A stretch of 64,000 bases of DNA from Thermoplasmata archaeon (GCA_022750155.1 JAKIWG010000012.1:1-64000), one strand, 5' to 3'. Shown: positions 24,569 to 33,995, numbered from the stretch's first letter. Notes: generated from the sequence alone by a model not told the origin. Numbers and translations: made by a program.

Positions 24569-27436
24569 ATGAGACGAATTCGCCCAGCGAATGGGGCCAT
24601 CCGGCGGGAGGGCCAAGCCATCCCGTGGTCCGTACTTCTCTCCGTCGGCCTTATGGCGATTCCTACGGTCGGATTCGCCCCCCACCCGTGGATCTCGGCC
24701 CCCGCCCCGTTACACCCCTACGGCACGAGCGACCTCCTGCGTCATATCAGGGCCGGACCCACCCCGGCCTCGGCCGGTCCGGTTCACCCGGGGTCGGCCA
24801 GCTCACTGAACGGAAGGCAAGCGGTCAACCCGAGCGCCTTCTACTCGGCCGAACCCGCGCCCGTCGGAATCGCTGACTACGGCGTCGACGGATCGGGCGG
24901 GGGGTACTCGTACAATACGACCACTTTCTTCGGAGACCTGCAGTTCGGCACCGTCTCCACCCGGAACAGTTCGCTCGCCTACGGCCGCGAGTTCACCATT
25001 CAGCTGAACGTCGTGCTCCAGTTCACCCGAGGCGCCTCGACCTACAGCTATTGGATCCAGGATGTGGCGGACCTGAACACCTCGAACAATGTGGTGGTCA
25101 TGATCGACAACGTCTGGAACTTCTCCTCGCCCGGGGGCGCGCTCCCCTCCAGTTCCTTCACGGGGAACGGGTCGTTCGTCGCCTCCCCATCCTACTACTA
25201 CGACGTCGCCAGCTACTCGCTTCCGGGCAATGGCGCCGTCTTGCCGTTCCCGGTGGATTTTGGGCTCCGGGTCGTCTCGAGCAACGTGTCGGGCACGCCG
25301 GGGGTCGCCTACCAGTACAACGACACCGGTCGGTGGGTCACGTACGACAACCTAGCCTTCGGATGGGCCAAAGGGGGCGCGGACAGCGGGTTCGTAGTGA
25401 ACGGCAACTCGTACAATCCGCGAGGGCTGTTCGACGACGCCGAGCTAATCCTCGGCGGACCCGGGGGAGGGTCCGCGACCGAGGACTTCGGCGCCCGGAT
25501 CCACGAGAACCTGTTCTACTGGAACGGACACAACTTCCAGAAAGTGCTCAACGCGTACAACCACGGGAGCGACACCGCCGAAGCCATCTGGAACCTGACC
25601 GCACGGGGCTTCCATTACGTCAGCAACGGGACCCTGTTCGGCTACCTGACCGCGGGAGCGGGGACCCTGGGCCGCCTGTACTCCCGTTCCCTGGTCTCGC
25701 TGCTCAACGTCAGCGTCCCTTTTTCCAGGGGCGAGCTGTTCCTGAACGGGACCGACTACGGTCCGTTCGTGGGAGGCGACGCGAATGTGACGGTAGGGCC
25801 CGGCCTCTACGTGGTGAGCGTAGACCGCAATGGCTCGCTCTACGGGACCCGGACCGTCGCGGTGCCCGCGGCCTCCTACGTGCCGGTGAACTTCACGAAC
25901 GCAACCCATTACCCCGTCGACTTCCATCAAACGGGACTCCCCGCCGGGGGCACGTGGTCGGTGACACTCGGAGGGAGCATGCTCTCCTCGGGCGGACGCT
26001 GGATCAACTTCAGCGCAGTGAACGGGTCGGTGGGATACTCCGCCCGGGTGCCGGCCGGGTACCTCGCCCAACCATGGAGCGGCACCGTAGTAGTATCCGG
26101 TGCGGGGGCGAACGTGTCCGTGGGGATTTCCCGGGTATTGTACAACGTGACCTTCACGCAGGGGAGCCTCCCCTCTGGCACGATCTGGTCGGTGGCCCTC
26201 AACGGGACCATCCTCAGCGGGAACACCACGTCCCTCTCGGCCCAGGAACCCAACGGGAGCTTCCCATACACCGTCGGATTCCTATCGGGGTACCGTCCAT
26301 CCCCGAGTTCCGGGACGATGGTCGTCGCGGGGAGCCCCCGCTCGCTGACGATACTCTTCTCGCAGGTCGACTATATCGTGACCTTCTTCGCCCCCGGGTT
26401 GCCCTCGACCGTCCACTGGTCCTTCGCGTTCGCCGGCCTGAACTACTCGACGAATCAGAGCTTGCTGAGCGTACTTGTCCCGAACGGAACGTACGGTTTC
26501 CAGGTTTTCCCCATCCCAGGGTACACCGAATCCCCCTCGGCCGGTAGCGTCCCGGTGAACGGGGGCCCGGCCTCCCAGACGTTCACGTTCACAATCGTCA
26601 CCTATGCTGTCTACGTCAACGCGACGGGGTTGCCCGTGGGGGCGATGTGGGCCCTGACCGTCGACGGGAGTTCGACGATCGGATCACTTCATTCGGTTCT
26701 GCTACGGGAACCGAACGGAACGCATCGGATCCAGGCGGGTGCGGTCCCGGGGTACTTGACCCGCTCCCCCATCGTCGTGCTGGACGTCCAAGGTCGGCCG
26801 GCGTCGGTTACGTACCCCTACACGATGTTCACCTACCTCGTCACCCTCGCCGCCACCGGCCTGCCTCAGGGCCTCCCCTGGTCGGCCACGGTCCGCGCCG
26901 ACGCAGCCAATATCTCCAACTCCACCTCCGGTACCCTCCTCTCATTCACCCTTCCCAATGGGTCGTTCGCCTATTCGGTGGCGGCGCCGGCCGGCTACAC
27001 CGCCACACCGTCGAGCGGCTCGGACGCGGTGACCGCTGCCTCGGTCAGCCTCCTCATCACGTTCCGCCCGATCGTGGGCTCCGTCGCCGGGTCGGTCGAT
27101 CCTGCCGGTGCCCTCCTCACCATCAACGGTACCCCGGTCATGGTCTCAGACGGGGCATTCCTGGTGACGCTGAGCCCCGGGACCTACGACCTTCGTGCCA
27201 CAGCCCCCGGCTACGCCGCCTGGACGGAGACCGTGACCGTCTCGGCGGGGAACACCACGAATGTGCGGGTGGACCTGACCGCGAATCCGAGCTCGTCCCC
27301 CTCTGGGCTCTCGATCGGTTCGACTCCGCTTCTCCTCCTGATCGCGGTCGTAGGGGCCGCCGTAGTGATCGCCGCCCTCGTGGCGCGCCGCCGGTCCCGA
27401 GACGCGGACTCTGGCCCGCGCCGACCACCTCGTTAA
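24569..27436 (+). CDS. Thermopsin-family (A5) surface protease with repeat stalk and membrane anchor
   Basis: A 955-residue exported protein. A hydrophobic signal segment spans about residues 19-37. The thermopsin-like domain covers about 88-400 and contains the family hallmark EPAPVGIADYGV at 95-106, then alternating strands rich in Asn-x-Ser/Thr sites (WIQDVADLNTSNNVVVMIDN). Thermopsins are acid-active, pepstatin-sensitive peptidases whose catalytic residues are not settled. From about 448 to 838 come five tandem modules of about 75 residues (GLPxGxxWSV...NGSFxYxV...GYxxxPSSG). A PEGA-like carboxypeptidase-type beta domain follows, then a C-terminal helix at about 915-938 with a basic RRRSRD tail. 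The layout suggests an extracellular protease held on a stalk. Confidence 0.88.
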   Translation: MRRIRPANGAIRREGQAIPWSVLLSVGLMAIPTVGFAPHPWISAPAPLHPYGTSDLLRHIRAGPTPASAGPVHPGSASSLNGRQAVNPSAFYSAEPAPVGIADYGVDGSGGGYSYNTTTFFGDLQFGTVSTRNSSLAYGREFTIQLNVVLQFTRGASTYSYWIQDVADLNTSNNVVVMIDNVWNFSSPGGALPSSSFTGNGSFVASPSYYYDVASYSLPGNGAVLPFPVDFGLRVVSSNVSGTPGVAYQYNDTGRWVTYDNLAFGWAKGGADSGFVVNGNSYNPRGLFDDAELILGGPGGGSATEDFGARIHENLFYWNGHNFQKVLNAYNHGSDTAEAIWNLTARGFHYVSNGTLFGYLTAGAGTLGRLYSRSLVSLLNVSVPFSRGELFLNGTDYGPFVGGDANVTVGPGLYVVSVDRNGSLYGTRTVAVPAASYVPVNFTNATHYPVDFHQTGLPAGGTWSVTLGGSMLSSGGRWINFSAVNGSVGYSARVPAGYLAQPWSGTVVVSGAGANVSVGISRVLYNVTFTQGSLPSGTIWSVALNGTILSGNTTSLSAQEPNGSFPYTVGFLSGYRPSPSSGTMVVAGSPRSLTILFSQVDYIVTFFAPGLPSTVHWSFAFAGLNYSTNQSLLSVLVPNGTYGFQVFPIPGYTESPSAGSVPVNGGPASQTFTFTIVTYAVYVNATGLPVGAMWALTVDGSSTIGSLHSVLLREPNGTHRIQAGAVPGYLTRSPIVVLDVQGRPASVTYPYTMFTYLVTLAATGLPQGLPWSATVRADAANISNSTSGTLLSFTLPNGSFAYSVAAPAGYTATPSSGSDAVTAASVSLLITFRPIVGSVAGSVDPAGALLTINGTPVMVSDGAFLVTLSPGTYDLRATAPGYAAWTETVTVSAGNTTNVRVDLTANPSSSPSGLSIGSTPLLLLIAVVGAAVVIAALVARRRSRDADSGPRRPPR
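25910..27075 (+). repeat. Five protein-level tandem repeats in the thermopsin stalk
   Basis: Five units of about 75 codons encode a beta-rich module with the pattern hydrophobic-x-GLP-x-G-x-x-W, then NGS/NGT-(F/Y), then GY-x-x-x-P-S-(S/A)-G. Units start near residues 449, 524, 600, 676 and 753. DNA identity between units is low, so these are old duplications. The same module appears in the glycoside hydrolase at 37301-40510. Confidence 0.75.
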
Positions 27437-27438
27437 GA
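27431..27438 (+). promoter_or_regulatory. TATA-like box of the gene at 27466
   Basis: CGTTAAGA, 28 bp before the ATG at 27466 and overlapping the end of the thermopsin gene. It supports an independent leaderless transcript. Confidence 0.4.
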
Positions 27439-27465
27439 GTCCACCGGCTCCTGCGATGAGGACCC

Positions 27466-28017
27466 ATGGATTCGTTCGACGCCGTCGATGCGAGCGCCCT
27501 TCGGTGGCTCCGGACGTCGGAGAACCCGGTGGTGTTTGAACTCCGGTCCGGCGACCGGCTGCTCGCTCGCCTCACCCGTGCCCGCCACGAAGGCACCCTC
27601 ACCCATGCCGAAACCTCGGCCGGTCGCTGGAGCCTGAAGCGGGTCGGTTTTCTTCACCCACGGGTGACAATGCGTCACGCCGATTCCTCCGCTCCGGTCG
27701 CCCGATTGGATATCCATTGGCGCCGCACCGTGCTCGTGGTCGACGGAAAGGCCCCGTACATCTTCGAGCGGGCGGGATTGTCGGTACCGGCCTGGCGGTT
27801 CCTCAGCGCCGCAGGGGCGCAACTGGTGCACATCGAGCCGGTCCGGGAGGGCCGGCAGCTCGTGGGCGGCACAGTCAGCGTCTCGGAGGGAGGGACGAAG
27901 CTGCCCGAGCTGCCGCTGCTCCTGCTCGTCGGGTGGTATTTCATCATGCATGAGTGGTACGAGGACGAGGCGATCGCCGCGGGCGAAGCGATCTTGGAAG
28001 TCTCCGCTCGACCCTGA
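27466..28017 (+). CDS. Protein of unknown function with a C-terminal hydrophobic helix
   Basis: A 183-residue protein. The first 140 residues look like a succession of beta strands with basic turns (VVFELRSGDRLLARLTRAR, SLKRVGFLHPRVTMRH, RTVLVVDGKAPYIFERAG). They are followed by a hydrophobic stretch, LPLLLLVGWYFIMHEWY, and a short acidic helix. The strand pattern is reminiscent of small beta-barrel or tubby-like folds, but no family signature was recognised and no catalytic residues stand out. The ATG is supported by the TATA-like box 28 bp upstream. Confidence 0.65.
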   Translation: MDSFDAVDASALRWLRTSENPVVFELRSGDRLLARLTRARHEGTLTHAETSAGRWSLKRVGFLHPRVTMRHADSSAPVARLDIHWRRTVLVVDGKAPYIFERAGLSVPAWRFLSAAGAQLVHIEPVREGRQLVGGTVSVSEGGTKLPELPLLLLVGWYFIMHEWYEDEAIAAGEAILEVSARP

Positions 28018-28770
28018 GCGTGCTCCGGTTCGGCCTCACTCTCCCAGATCGCCACGGCTCCTCTCGAAGCCAAATGCTCGAAGCATCGCCGAAGCGAGCG
28101 GATCCGTCCCGTACATCCACCGCTTCCCTCACGGGGTCTACCCATCGGCGTACGTGACGGCGACGGATTGGGTCGGGGTCGCCGCGGTGGAACACGCCAT
28201 CCTGCTCCCCCCTCCGGGCCCGCCCTGCCCTGCTACGAGCCACCCAACCTCGAGTGCCATGGCGATCCCACTGGAGGGGCTTGTGGTGCTCAGAACGATT
28301 GTGCTGGGAGTCGTGGTCGTGGGGCTCTTCGTGCGGCCGGAACGAACGTAGATTGCGCCCGGAGTAGGGGCTCGATGCTCCTCCACGTGCATGCGGACCC
28401 CCCACTTGCCCCCCAGGTTCAGCCTGATCCTCCGGCGCCTCCTCCCGTCAGATGCCAACACGCTCTCCGATCGCCGAGCTCCTTTGAAAGCCGGGCGAGG
28501 AGCTTTCCGGAGGGCACTGGACCAACGACTCAAGGCACTCCGGAACCTTGCCGCGTCGGTACAGAGGCAGGGTCGTGCCGTCCCGCGACTTGAGCAGGTC
28601 CTGTCCCGCCCGACCTGGCGGGCCCGAGGGGCCTCCGGTGGGTGGAGCGCTCGCGGGCCGAAGGGCTCGTGACGTACCGGATGAGGCCCGGACCCGATTC
28701 TGTTGGTTCCGGCCGCCCGTATCCGGGAAACCCTATGTAGGACGGGCCATCCGTCCGATGAGGTTCGCCG
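28018..28770. other. 753-bp spacer without a convincing gene
   Basis: Several overlapping open frames exist on both strands, but none has family motifs. The best candidate is plus-strand 28391-28672 (93 residues, basic, with a helical middle KALRNLAASVQRQGRAV). Its ends look like low-complexity GC-rich translation. A minus-strand frame ending at 28138 is the other weak candidate. No tRNA or other recognised RNA was found. A TATA-like CTATGTA at 28733-28739 near the right end probably serves rfcS. Confidence 0.5.
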
Positions 28771-29751
28771 ATGTCCCAGAACGACGCCGAGGCGGTCTGG
28801 GTCGAGAAATACCGGCCCCACTCGCTGCGCGACATGCTCGGGCAGGAGGGGATCGTTCCGCTTCTGTCGGCCTACGCCCAGAAGAAGAGCCTCCCTCATC
28901 TGATGTTCGCGGGGCCGCCCGGGACGGGAAAGACGACCGCCGCCCTCGCACTCGCCCACGACCTGTTCGGAGCCGAGTGGCGCCAGAACTTCCTCGAGCT
29001 GAACGCCTCGGATGAGCGTGGGATCGACACGGTCCGGACCACCATCAAGGGGTACGCCAGGACCTCTCCCATTGGAGGGGTGGGGTTCAAGCTCCTGTTC
29101 CTCGACGAGGCCGACAATCTGACCTCTGAGGCGCAGGGTTCCTTGCGGCGGCTGATGGAGCGGTACTCCGCGGCGTGCCGCTTCATCCTCTCGTGCAACT
29201 ACTCTTCGCGGATCATCGAGCCGATCCAGTCCCGCTGTGCGGTGTTCCGATTCCGGGCATTATCTCCGGAGCAGACCCGGGCGCTCCTGGAGCGGGTCGT
29301 GGCCTCCGAGCGCCGGACGGTCCACCCGGCCGCCCTCGAGGCGATCGTGGTGGCTGCGGCGGGAGATGCGCGTCGGGCCCTCAACCTCCTGCAGCTCTCG
29401 GCGACCTACGCCGACCCGGTTACGGAGGAGACGGTCCGTGAGGTGGCCACCGTGCCTCTTCGTTCGGAGATCGCCGCCATGGTGGCGGACGCGCTCGTCG
29501 GGGATTTCCTGGGCGCCCGAAAGCGCCTGCTCGCGCTCTTCGCCGAGCGCGGCGCGAGCGGGGAGGACATCCTGCGGGCCTTGCACAGCTATGTACCGGA
29601 GCTGCCGGATTCCGGGCTCTCGCCCATGGAGAAGATTCGGCTGATCGATTACCTTGGCGAGATCGACTTCCGGCTCGCCCAGGGAGCGTCGGAGCGGATT
29701 CAGCTGGAGACGGTTCTGGCCCGGATCGCGCTCGGAAACGACCGCAGGTAG
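28771..29751 (+). CDS. rfcS: Replication factor C small subunit
   Basis: AAA+ clamp-loader subunit that opens and loads the PCNA ring at primer junctions. It is 326 residues, the normal size. Walker A is GPPGTGKT at 48-55, Walker B is LFLDEAD near 109-115, and the arginine-finger SRC box is at 154-156 in IIEPIQSRC. The C-terminal helical collar follows. The ATG has a GATGAGG purine stretch upstream and a TATA-like box at 28733-28739. The moaC gene starts 5 bp after its stop. The large subunit is not in the window. Confidence 0.96.
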   Translation: MSQNDAEAVWVEKYRPHSLRDMLGQEGIVPLLSAYAQKKSLPHLMFAGPPGTGKTTAALALAHDLFGAEWRQNFLELNASDERGIDTVRTTIKGYARTSPIGGVGFKLLFLDEADNLTSEAQGSLRRLMERYSAACRFILSCNYSSRIIEPIQSRCAVFRFRALSPEQTRALLERVVASERRTVHPAALEAIVVAAAGDARRALNLLQLSATYADPVTEETVREVATVPLRSEIAAMVADALVGDFLGARKRLLALFAERGASGEDILRALHSYVPELPDSGLSPMEKIRLIDYLGEIDFRLAQGASERIQLETVLARIALGNDRR

Positions 29752-29756
29752 ACGAA

Positions 29757-30206
29757 ATGGCGACCCAACGCCGCGTCCACGAGAAGCCGGTGGTGTTCCG
29801 GCAGGCGACCGTCCGCGGGTCCCTCCGCCTTCGGCCGTCCACGGTGGTGGCCATCCGACAACGGCGCGTCGAAAAGGGAGACGCCCTAGGGGCGGGAGAG
29901 CTCGCGGGTCTGCTCGCGATGAAGCGCACCCCGGAATTGATCCCTCATTGCCACCCCATCCCGCTCACCGGTTCCCGCGTGACCCTCTCGATCCAGCGGT
30001 CCGGCGTGCGCGTCGAAGCGGTGGCCGAGGCGCTCTGGAGGACGGGTGTGGAAATGGAGGCACTCGTCGGCGCCACGATCGCGCTCCTCACGGTATGGGA
30101 CATGGTGAAGTATCTCGAGAAGGACGAGCGAGGCCAGTACCCGATCACCCGACTGGGCCCCGTCCAGGTGCTCCGCAAGATCAAGCGGGCGGGGAAGGCA
30201 CCATGA
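29757..30206 (+). CDS. moaC: Cyclic pyranopterin monophosphate synthase MoaC
   Basis: Molybdenum/tungsten cofactor enzyme that converts the MoaA product to cyclic pyranopterin monophosphate. The 149 residues include IPHCHPIPL (63-70 region) and GVEMEALVGA followed by WDMVKYLEKD, which supplies the catalytic Asp115 and Lys118 equivalents. The gene begins 5 bp after rfcS and overlaps moaB by ATGA, making an rfcS-moaC-moaB operon. The co-occurrence implies a molybdo- or tungstoenzyme elsewhere in the genome. Confidence 0.95.
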   Translation: MATQRRVHEKPVVFRQATVRGSLRLRPSTVVAIRQRRVEKGDALGAGELAGLLAMKRTPELIPHCHPIPLTGSRVTLSIQRSGVRVEAVAEALWRTGVEMEALVGATIALLTVWDMVKYLEKDERGQYPITRLGPVQVLRKIKRAGKAP

Positions 30207-30721
30207 GCGGAGCTTCCTCGCCCGCTGGGCGTCATCACTTGGGGGGCGCTCGATCGATCGGGTTCGTGGTGCTCTCGGTCTCCGACACCCACACTGAGGA
30301 GGACGATGTCTCCGGCCAGCTCGCAAAGAGCCTTCTGACGGGTGCCGGGCATCGAGTGGTCCACTACGACCTAGTGGCCAACAGTGTCGCCGACGTTCGA
30401 GACAGGCTCGACCCGTACCTCTCGGAAGTCCCCGTCGAGGCCGTCATCACCGTCGGAGGGACAGGGGTGAGCTCACGCGACCTCACCGTCAACGCGCTCG
30501 AGGTGATGGGAGGGAAGGCCCTCGACGGCTTCGGCCAGCTCTACAGAACCATCAGCTTTGAGCAAGTCGGGCCCCTCGCGATCCTCAGCCGGGCGACCCT
30601 GTTCCTGGTCCGCGGCAAGCCGGTCTTCGCCCTCCCCGGTTCGGAGCGGGCGGTGCGGACGGCCATCGAGAAGCTGATCCTCCCGGCCGTCCAGCACCTC
30701 GTCGAGGAACTCGAGCGCTGA
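30203..30721 (+). CDS. moaB: Molybdenum cofactor protein MoaB/Mog family
   Basis: Molybdopterin adenylyltransferase-type protein, 172 residues from an ATG overlapping the moaC stop. The family core is visible: GFVVLSVSDTHTEEDDVSG, VEAVITVGGTGVSSRDLT (the phosphate-binding TGGTG region) and PVFALPGSERAV. Archaeal MoaB activates molybdopterin by adenylation before metal insertion. The extended N-terminus of about 20 residues is polar and not conserved. Confidence 0.93.
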   Translation: MSGASSPAGRHHLGGARSIGFVVLSVSDTHTEEDDVSGQLAKSLLTGAGHRVVHYDLVANSVADVRDRLDPYLSEVPVEAVITVGGTGVSSRDLTVNALEVMGGKALDGFGQLYRTISFEQVGPLAILSRATLFLVRGKPVFALPGSERAVRTAIEKLILPAVQHLVEELER

Positions 30722-30734
30722 CCCCGAGACCCGC

Positions 30735-31568
30735 TCAGGCCGGCGTGAACGAGCGCATGCCCAGGGCTCCCATCGGAGGCGGGCCCGAATCGAGCGTGGC
30801 GTCGACGACTCCCTGCTGTCGGCAGAACTCCCGCCAGGCCGGGTTGTCGTCCACGTGGTGGGCCAACAGCACCCCGACGGGCGAGAGCGCGGCCCATGCG
30901 CTCCGCAGTTCGAACCTGGCCCTCGCGGGGTCGGGCCCGTTGTCGTAGAAGTAGAGGTCGACCGGTCCGAGGTCCTCGAGGATGGAGGCCAGACGCTCCT
31001 CGGTGTTGCCGAGGACGAGCGTCCAGCGGCTGCGGAGCGAGGGAGCCACCAACTGTCCGACGGAGGCGTCCTGCACGCCCGATGCTCGTCCCTGGGTCGG
31101 TCCGGGCCCCAGCGAGACGAGGTCACCGGTCCCGTTCGCCTCGAGGCCCGCGAGGATCCATGCCGTCGAGTACCCCGGTCGAACACCGGTCTCCACGACA
31201 TGGCGAGGGCGGAGGGCGCGGACGACCAGATAGAGCAGCGCGCCCTGGGGCAGCTCACGGGTGAACGGAAGGCTCGCCCCACGCTGGAGCAACAGGTCGG
31301 GGACCTCTCCTTCCGACAGGTCGTGGCGGTATCGCTTCAGGTCGGAGGCCGTGGCGCCGGTCAGGGTGGCGATGCGGTCGAGCGAAGCCTGGCGGAAGAG
31401 CAGCATCCGCTGCCGGATCGCCTTGCGCGCGGCGGGGGCGAGGAGCACGGGATGTCGGACCGTTCTGGGGACGGGGACGGCGGAGCCGTCGAGGGGGGCG
31501 GGGTGGCCCGGCGGGACGAGCAGACTCGGTGTCCGTTGCATGGAGATGAGATGGGTCTCTCGATACAT
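30735..31568 (-). CDS. Class I SAM-dependent methyltransferase-like protein
   Basis: A 277-residue protein on the minus strand, convergent with moaB. The Rossmann nucleotide-binding loop reads VVETGVRPGYSTAWILAGL. The acidic end of the next strand is followed by an acidic cluster VDLYFYDNGPDPARA, a pattern of the methyltransferase-24 group (substrates unknown). A long N-terminal helical region precedes the core. The start at 31568 (MYRETHLIS) is chosen because a start at 31625 would run close to the thioredoxin promoter; 31541 is also possible. Function beyond the fold is not indicated. Confidence 0.72.
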   Translation of the reverse strand: MYRETHLISMQRTPSLLVPPGHPAPLDGSAVPVPRTVRHPVLLAPAARKAIRQRMLLFRQASLDRIATLTGATASDLKRYRHDLSEGEVPDLLLQRGASLPFTRELPQGALLYLVVRALRPRHVVETGVRPGYSTAWILAGLEANGTGDLVSLGPGPTQGRASGVQDASVGQLVAPSLRSRWTLVLGNTEERLASILEDLGPVDLYFYDNGPDPARARFELRSAWAALSPVGVLLAHHVDDNPAWREFCRQQGVVDATLDSGPPPMGALGMRSFTPA

Positions 31569-31652
31569 AGTCCATGCGTTCGGACCCGGGGGGCGCACCG
31601 GGGCCCGGACCGGCGGGGACGGCACTCTGGTAGCCCTCTCGACCCCGAGGGG

Positions 31653-31660
31653 TTTAATAC
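31653..31660 (+). promoter_or_regulatory. TATA box of the thioredoxin gene
   Basis: TTTAATAC, 31 bp before the ATG at 31692. It is the most AT-rich octamer in the spacer between the divergent methyltransferase and thioredoxin genes. Confidence 0.55.
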
Positions 31661-31691
31661 GCCCCGCCCATCAAATAGTCGGGGACAAGCC

Positions 31692-32009
31692 ATGGTGGTT
31701 CAGGAACTTGACGGTACGGGTTTCGATAGGTTCGCGGGCCAGAGCGCCGTCGCCGTGGTCGACGTCTGGGCCCCCTGGTGCGGGCCGTGCCGGATGGTCT
31801 CCCCCATCGTCGACCGTCTCTCGGAGCGGTACAATGGCAAGGTCGCCTTCGGGAAACTGAACAGCGACGACAATGGCGAAAAGGCCGGGGCCCTCGGGAT
31901 CATGAGCATTCCCACGCTCCTCTTCTACAAGCAGGGCAAACTCGTCGACCGAATCGTGGGCGCGTACCCCGAAGAGGTCATTGACGAGCACATCCGCAAG
32001 CTGCTCTGA
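31692..32009 (+). CDS. trxA: Thioredoxin
   Basis: Dithiol-disulfide oxidoreductase of 105 residues. The redox-active site is WCGPC with C30 and C33, the cis-proline is P74 in MSIPTLLFYK, and the buried Asp is in VVDVWAPW. No signal peptide, so it is cytosolic. The family reduces protein disulfides using thioredoxin reductase. It is preceded by its own TATA box and followed 95 bp later by the aRF1 gene. Confidence 0.95.
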   Translation: MVVQELDGTGFDRFAGQSAVAVVDVWAPWCGPCRMVSPIVDRLSERYNGKVAFGKLNSDDNGEKAGALGIMSIPTLLFYKQGKLVDRIVGAYPEEVIDEHIRKLL

Positions 32010-32104
32010 CTGTTCCGCCCGGGGCACGGGCGCCTCCGGAACCCCGTCCAGCGCGGCTGTTCCTCGGCCGGTGATCCTCTGCCGGACGGCGTCGCGGAGG
32101 ATGC

Positions 32105-33385
32105 ATGAGCAGCGCCGACGTGCAACTGGCGAGGTACTCGTTCAAGCGAAAGCTCGACGAGATCGGGGCCGTCCGCGGGAGGGCCACCGAGCTAGTCACG
32201 CTCTACGTCTCCCCGGGTAAGCAGATCTCGGAGGTGATGGGGTACCTGCGCAACGAGTACGCGCAGAGCTCGAACATCAAGAGCCGGACGACCCGCAAGA
32301 ACGTGATGTGGGCGATCGAGTCGCTGATGGGTCGTGTCCGCCAGTTCAAGGAACCCCCATCGAACGGCGTCGCGTTCTTCGTGGGCAGCAAGGCCGTCGG
32401 GGCCGACAAGAGCGAGACGGTGACGTTCATCGTGGAGCCCCCCGAACCGCTCAACACCTACCTCTACCGGTGTGACTCGTCGTTCTTCCTCGACCCGCTG
32501 CTCGCGATGGTCCACGAGCCGGACCAGTGGGGCCTCATCGTCATGGACCGCGCCGAGGTGACCCTCGGCTTCCTGCGGGGGAAGCGCGTCGAGCCGATGC
32601 GGAACCGGCAGTCCCAGGTCCCGAGCAAGCATGGGCGCGGGGGCCAGTCGGCCCACCGGTTCGAACGGATGATCGAGCACGCCGCCCACGAGTTCTTTGT
32701 CAAGTGCGGGGAGATGGCGAATGAGATGTTCCTTCCAAAGAAGGAGCTCCTGAAGGGGATCCTGCTCGGCGGCCCGGGGGCCACCAAGGAGTATTTCTTC
32801 AAGGAAAACTACCTCCACTACGAACTCCAGCAGAAGGTCGTCCAGCCGCTCTTCGACGTGGGGTACACCGACGAGTACGGGCTGAGAGAGCTCGTGGAGC
32901 GGGCCACCCAGACGCTCCACGGGCTCGAGCTCACCGAGGAAAAGAAGATCATCCAGCGGCTCCTCAACGAGATCCGCCGCGCCGACCAGGGCCTCGCGGC
33001 CTACGGGGAGGCCGACGTACAGCGCGCCCTCGACTCGGGGGCCGTGGAAACGCTCCTCGTCAGCGAGGGGCTGCGGCGCAAGCGGGCGACCTTCTCGTGC
33101 GGGGCGTGTGGCCACTCGTTCGACCGGACCCTGTCGGACGAGGAGATCGAGCACGTGGTCGACCAACCGTGCCCGAGCTGCGGGGGGGGCCCCGTGACCC
33201 GAAAGACCGTGGAGGACTACGTGGAGGGGATGTTCCAGCGGTCGGCGAAATCCGGGGCGACGGTGCGCATGATCTCCACCGAGAGCGAGGAAGGGGAGAT
33301 GCTCGCCAAGGCGTTCGGCGGGGTGGCGGCCCTGTTGCGGTATCCGCTTCCGAGGCTGACCCCGCTACGCCAACCCACCGCCTGA
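32105..33385 (+). CDS. prf1: Peptide chain release factor aRF1
   Basis: Archaeal class-1 release factor that recognises all three stop codons and triggers peptide release. The 426 residues show the three-domain eRF1 layout. Domain 1 has the stop-codon recognition loop NIKS at 57-60. Domain 2 has the catalytic GGQ at 179-181 within KHGRGGQSAHRF. Domain 3 has the C-terminal minidomain with paired cysteines CGACGHSF and CPSCGGG that likely bind zinc, as in archaeal members. The ATG at 32105 gives the expected N-terminus. Confidence 0.96.
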   Translation: MSSADVQLARYSFKRKLDEIGAVRGRATELVTLYVSPGKQISEVMGYLRNEYAQSSNIKSRTTRKNVMWAIESLMGRVRQFKEPPSNGVAFFVGSKAVGADKSETVTFIVEPPEPLNTYLYRCDSSFFLDPLLAMVHEPDQWGLIVMDRAEVTLGFLRGKRVEPMRNRQSQVPSKHGRGGQSAHRFERMIEHAAHEFFVKCGEMANEMFLPKKELLKGILLGGPGATKEYFFKENYLHYELQQKVVQPLFDVGYTDEYGLRELVERATQTLHGLELTEEKKIIQRLLNEIRRADQGLAAYGEADVQRALDSGAVETLLVSEGLRRKRATFSCGACGHSFDRTLSDEEIEHVVDQPCPSCGGGPVTRKTVEDYVEGMFQRSAKSGATVRMISTESEEGEMLAKAFGGVAALLRYPLPRLTPLRQPTA

Positions 33386-33524
33386 CCTTCGGGCGCTTCT
33401 CCGAACGACCGGTCGGGCCCCCCGAGCCACCCCCTCGCGGGGGTTCACCGAGCGGGGCATCGAGCCGATGTCCTCCATCCTCACGCGTGAGGGCTTATGG
33501 TGGGCACCGTCCTCGCGGACGGAG

Positions 33525-33992
33525 ATGCCGGTCGCCTTCGAGATTGACCGCACGATCCAGGCCCCACCCCCCTTCGTGCACCATTGGTGGATGGAGAATG
33601 GACCGTCGTTCGAGATCCGCGTTCGGGACGGGGTTCGGCAGGAGCGCACCCGAAAGGATCCGTACCACCTGACCGTGAAGCGTTGGACCCGACACTCCGG
33701 TCGGGACGTCTACCTGGAGGCCGAAATGGAGGTCAACGATGTGTCGAGCTGGTCCTGCCGCAAGACCACGTCGGTGAACGGGGTATTGTTTATCGAGGAA
33801 ACGGTCCGGTACTACTCGGAGGCCGTGAGCGCCGGGTGCCGCCTGCGCGTCGCGTTCGAGATCCATGGGCCGACCCTGGTCCGTCGAGGGTTGCTTAGAA
33901 TCTCTCGCGGCCGATTGACCCGGCACCGTGCGGCGGAGCTCGATCGGGCCATACGGGAATTGGAACGCGAGCGAGCGAGTCCGGCGGGCTGA
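33525..33992 (+). CDS. SRPBCC/START-like fold protein, function unknown
   Basis: A 155-residue protein that begins MPVAFEIDRTIQAPPPFVHHWW, the pattern of the first strand and helices of polyketide-cyclase/START-like (SRPBCC) domains. The following residues alternate as long beta strands (YHLTVKRW, VYLEAEMEV, VLFIEETVRYYSEA) and end in a basic C-terminal helix. These folds bind hydrophobic ligands. The ligand here is unknown. The start is chosen because a TATA-like CTTATGG at 33494-33500 lies about 25 bp upstream; an in-frame ATG at 33468 would precede that box. Confidence 0.62.
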   Translation: MPVAFEIDRTIQAPPPFVHHWWMENGPSFEIRVRDGVRQERTRKDPYHLTVKRWTRHSGRDVYLEAEMEVNDVSSWSCRKTTSVNGVLFIEETVRYYSEAVSAGCRLRVAFEIHGPTLVRRGLLRISRGRLTRHRAAELDRAIRELERERASPAG

Positions 33993-33995
33993 CGA

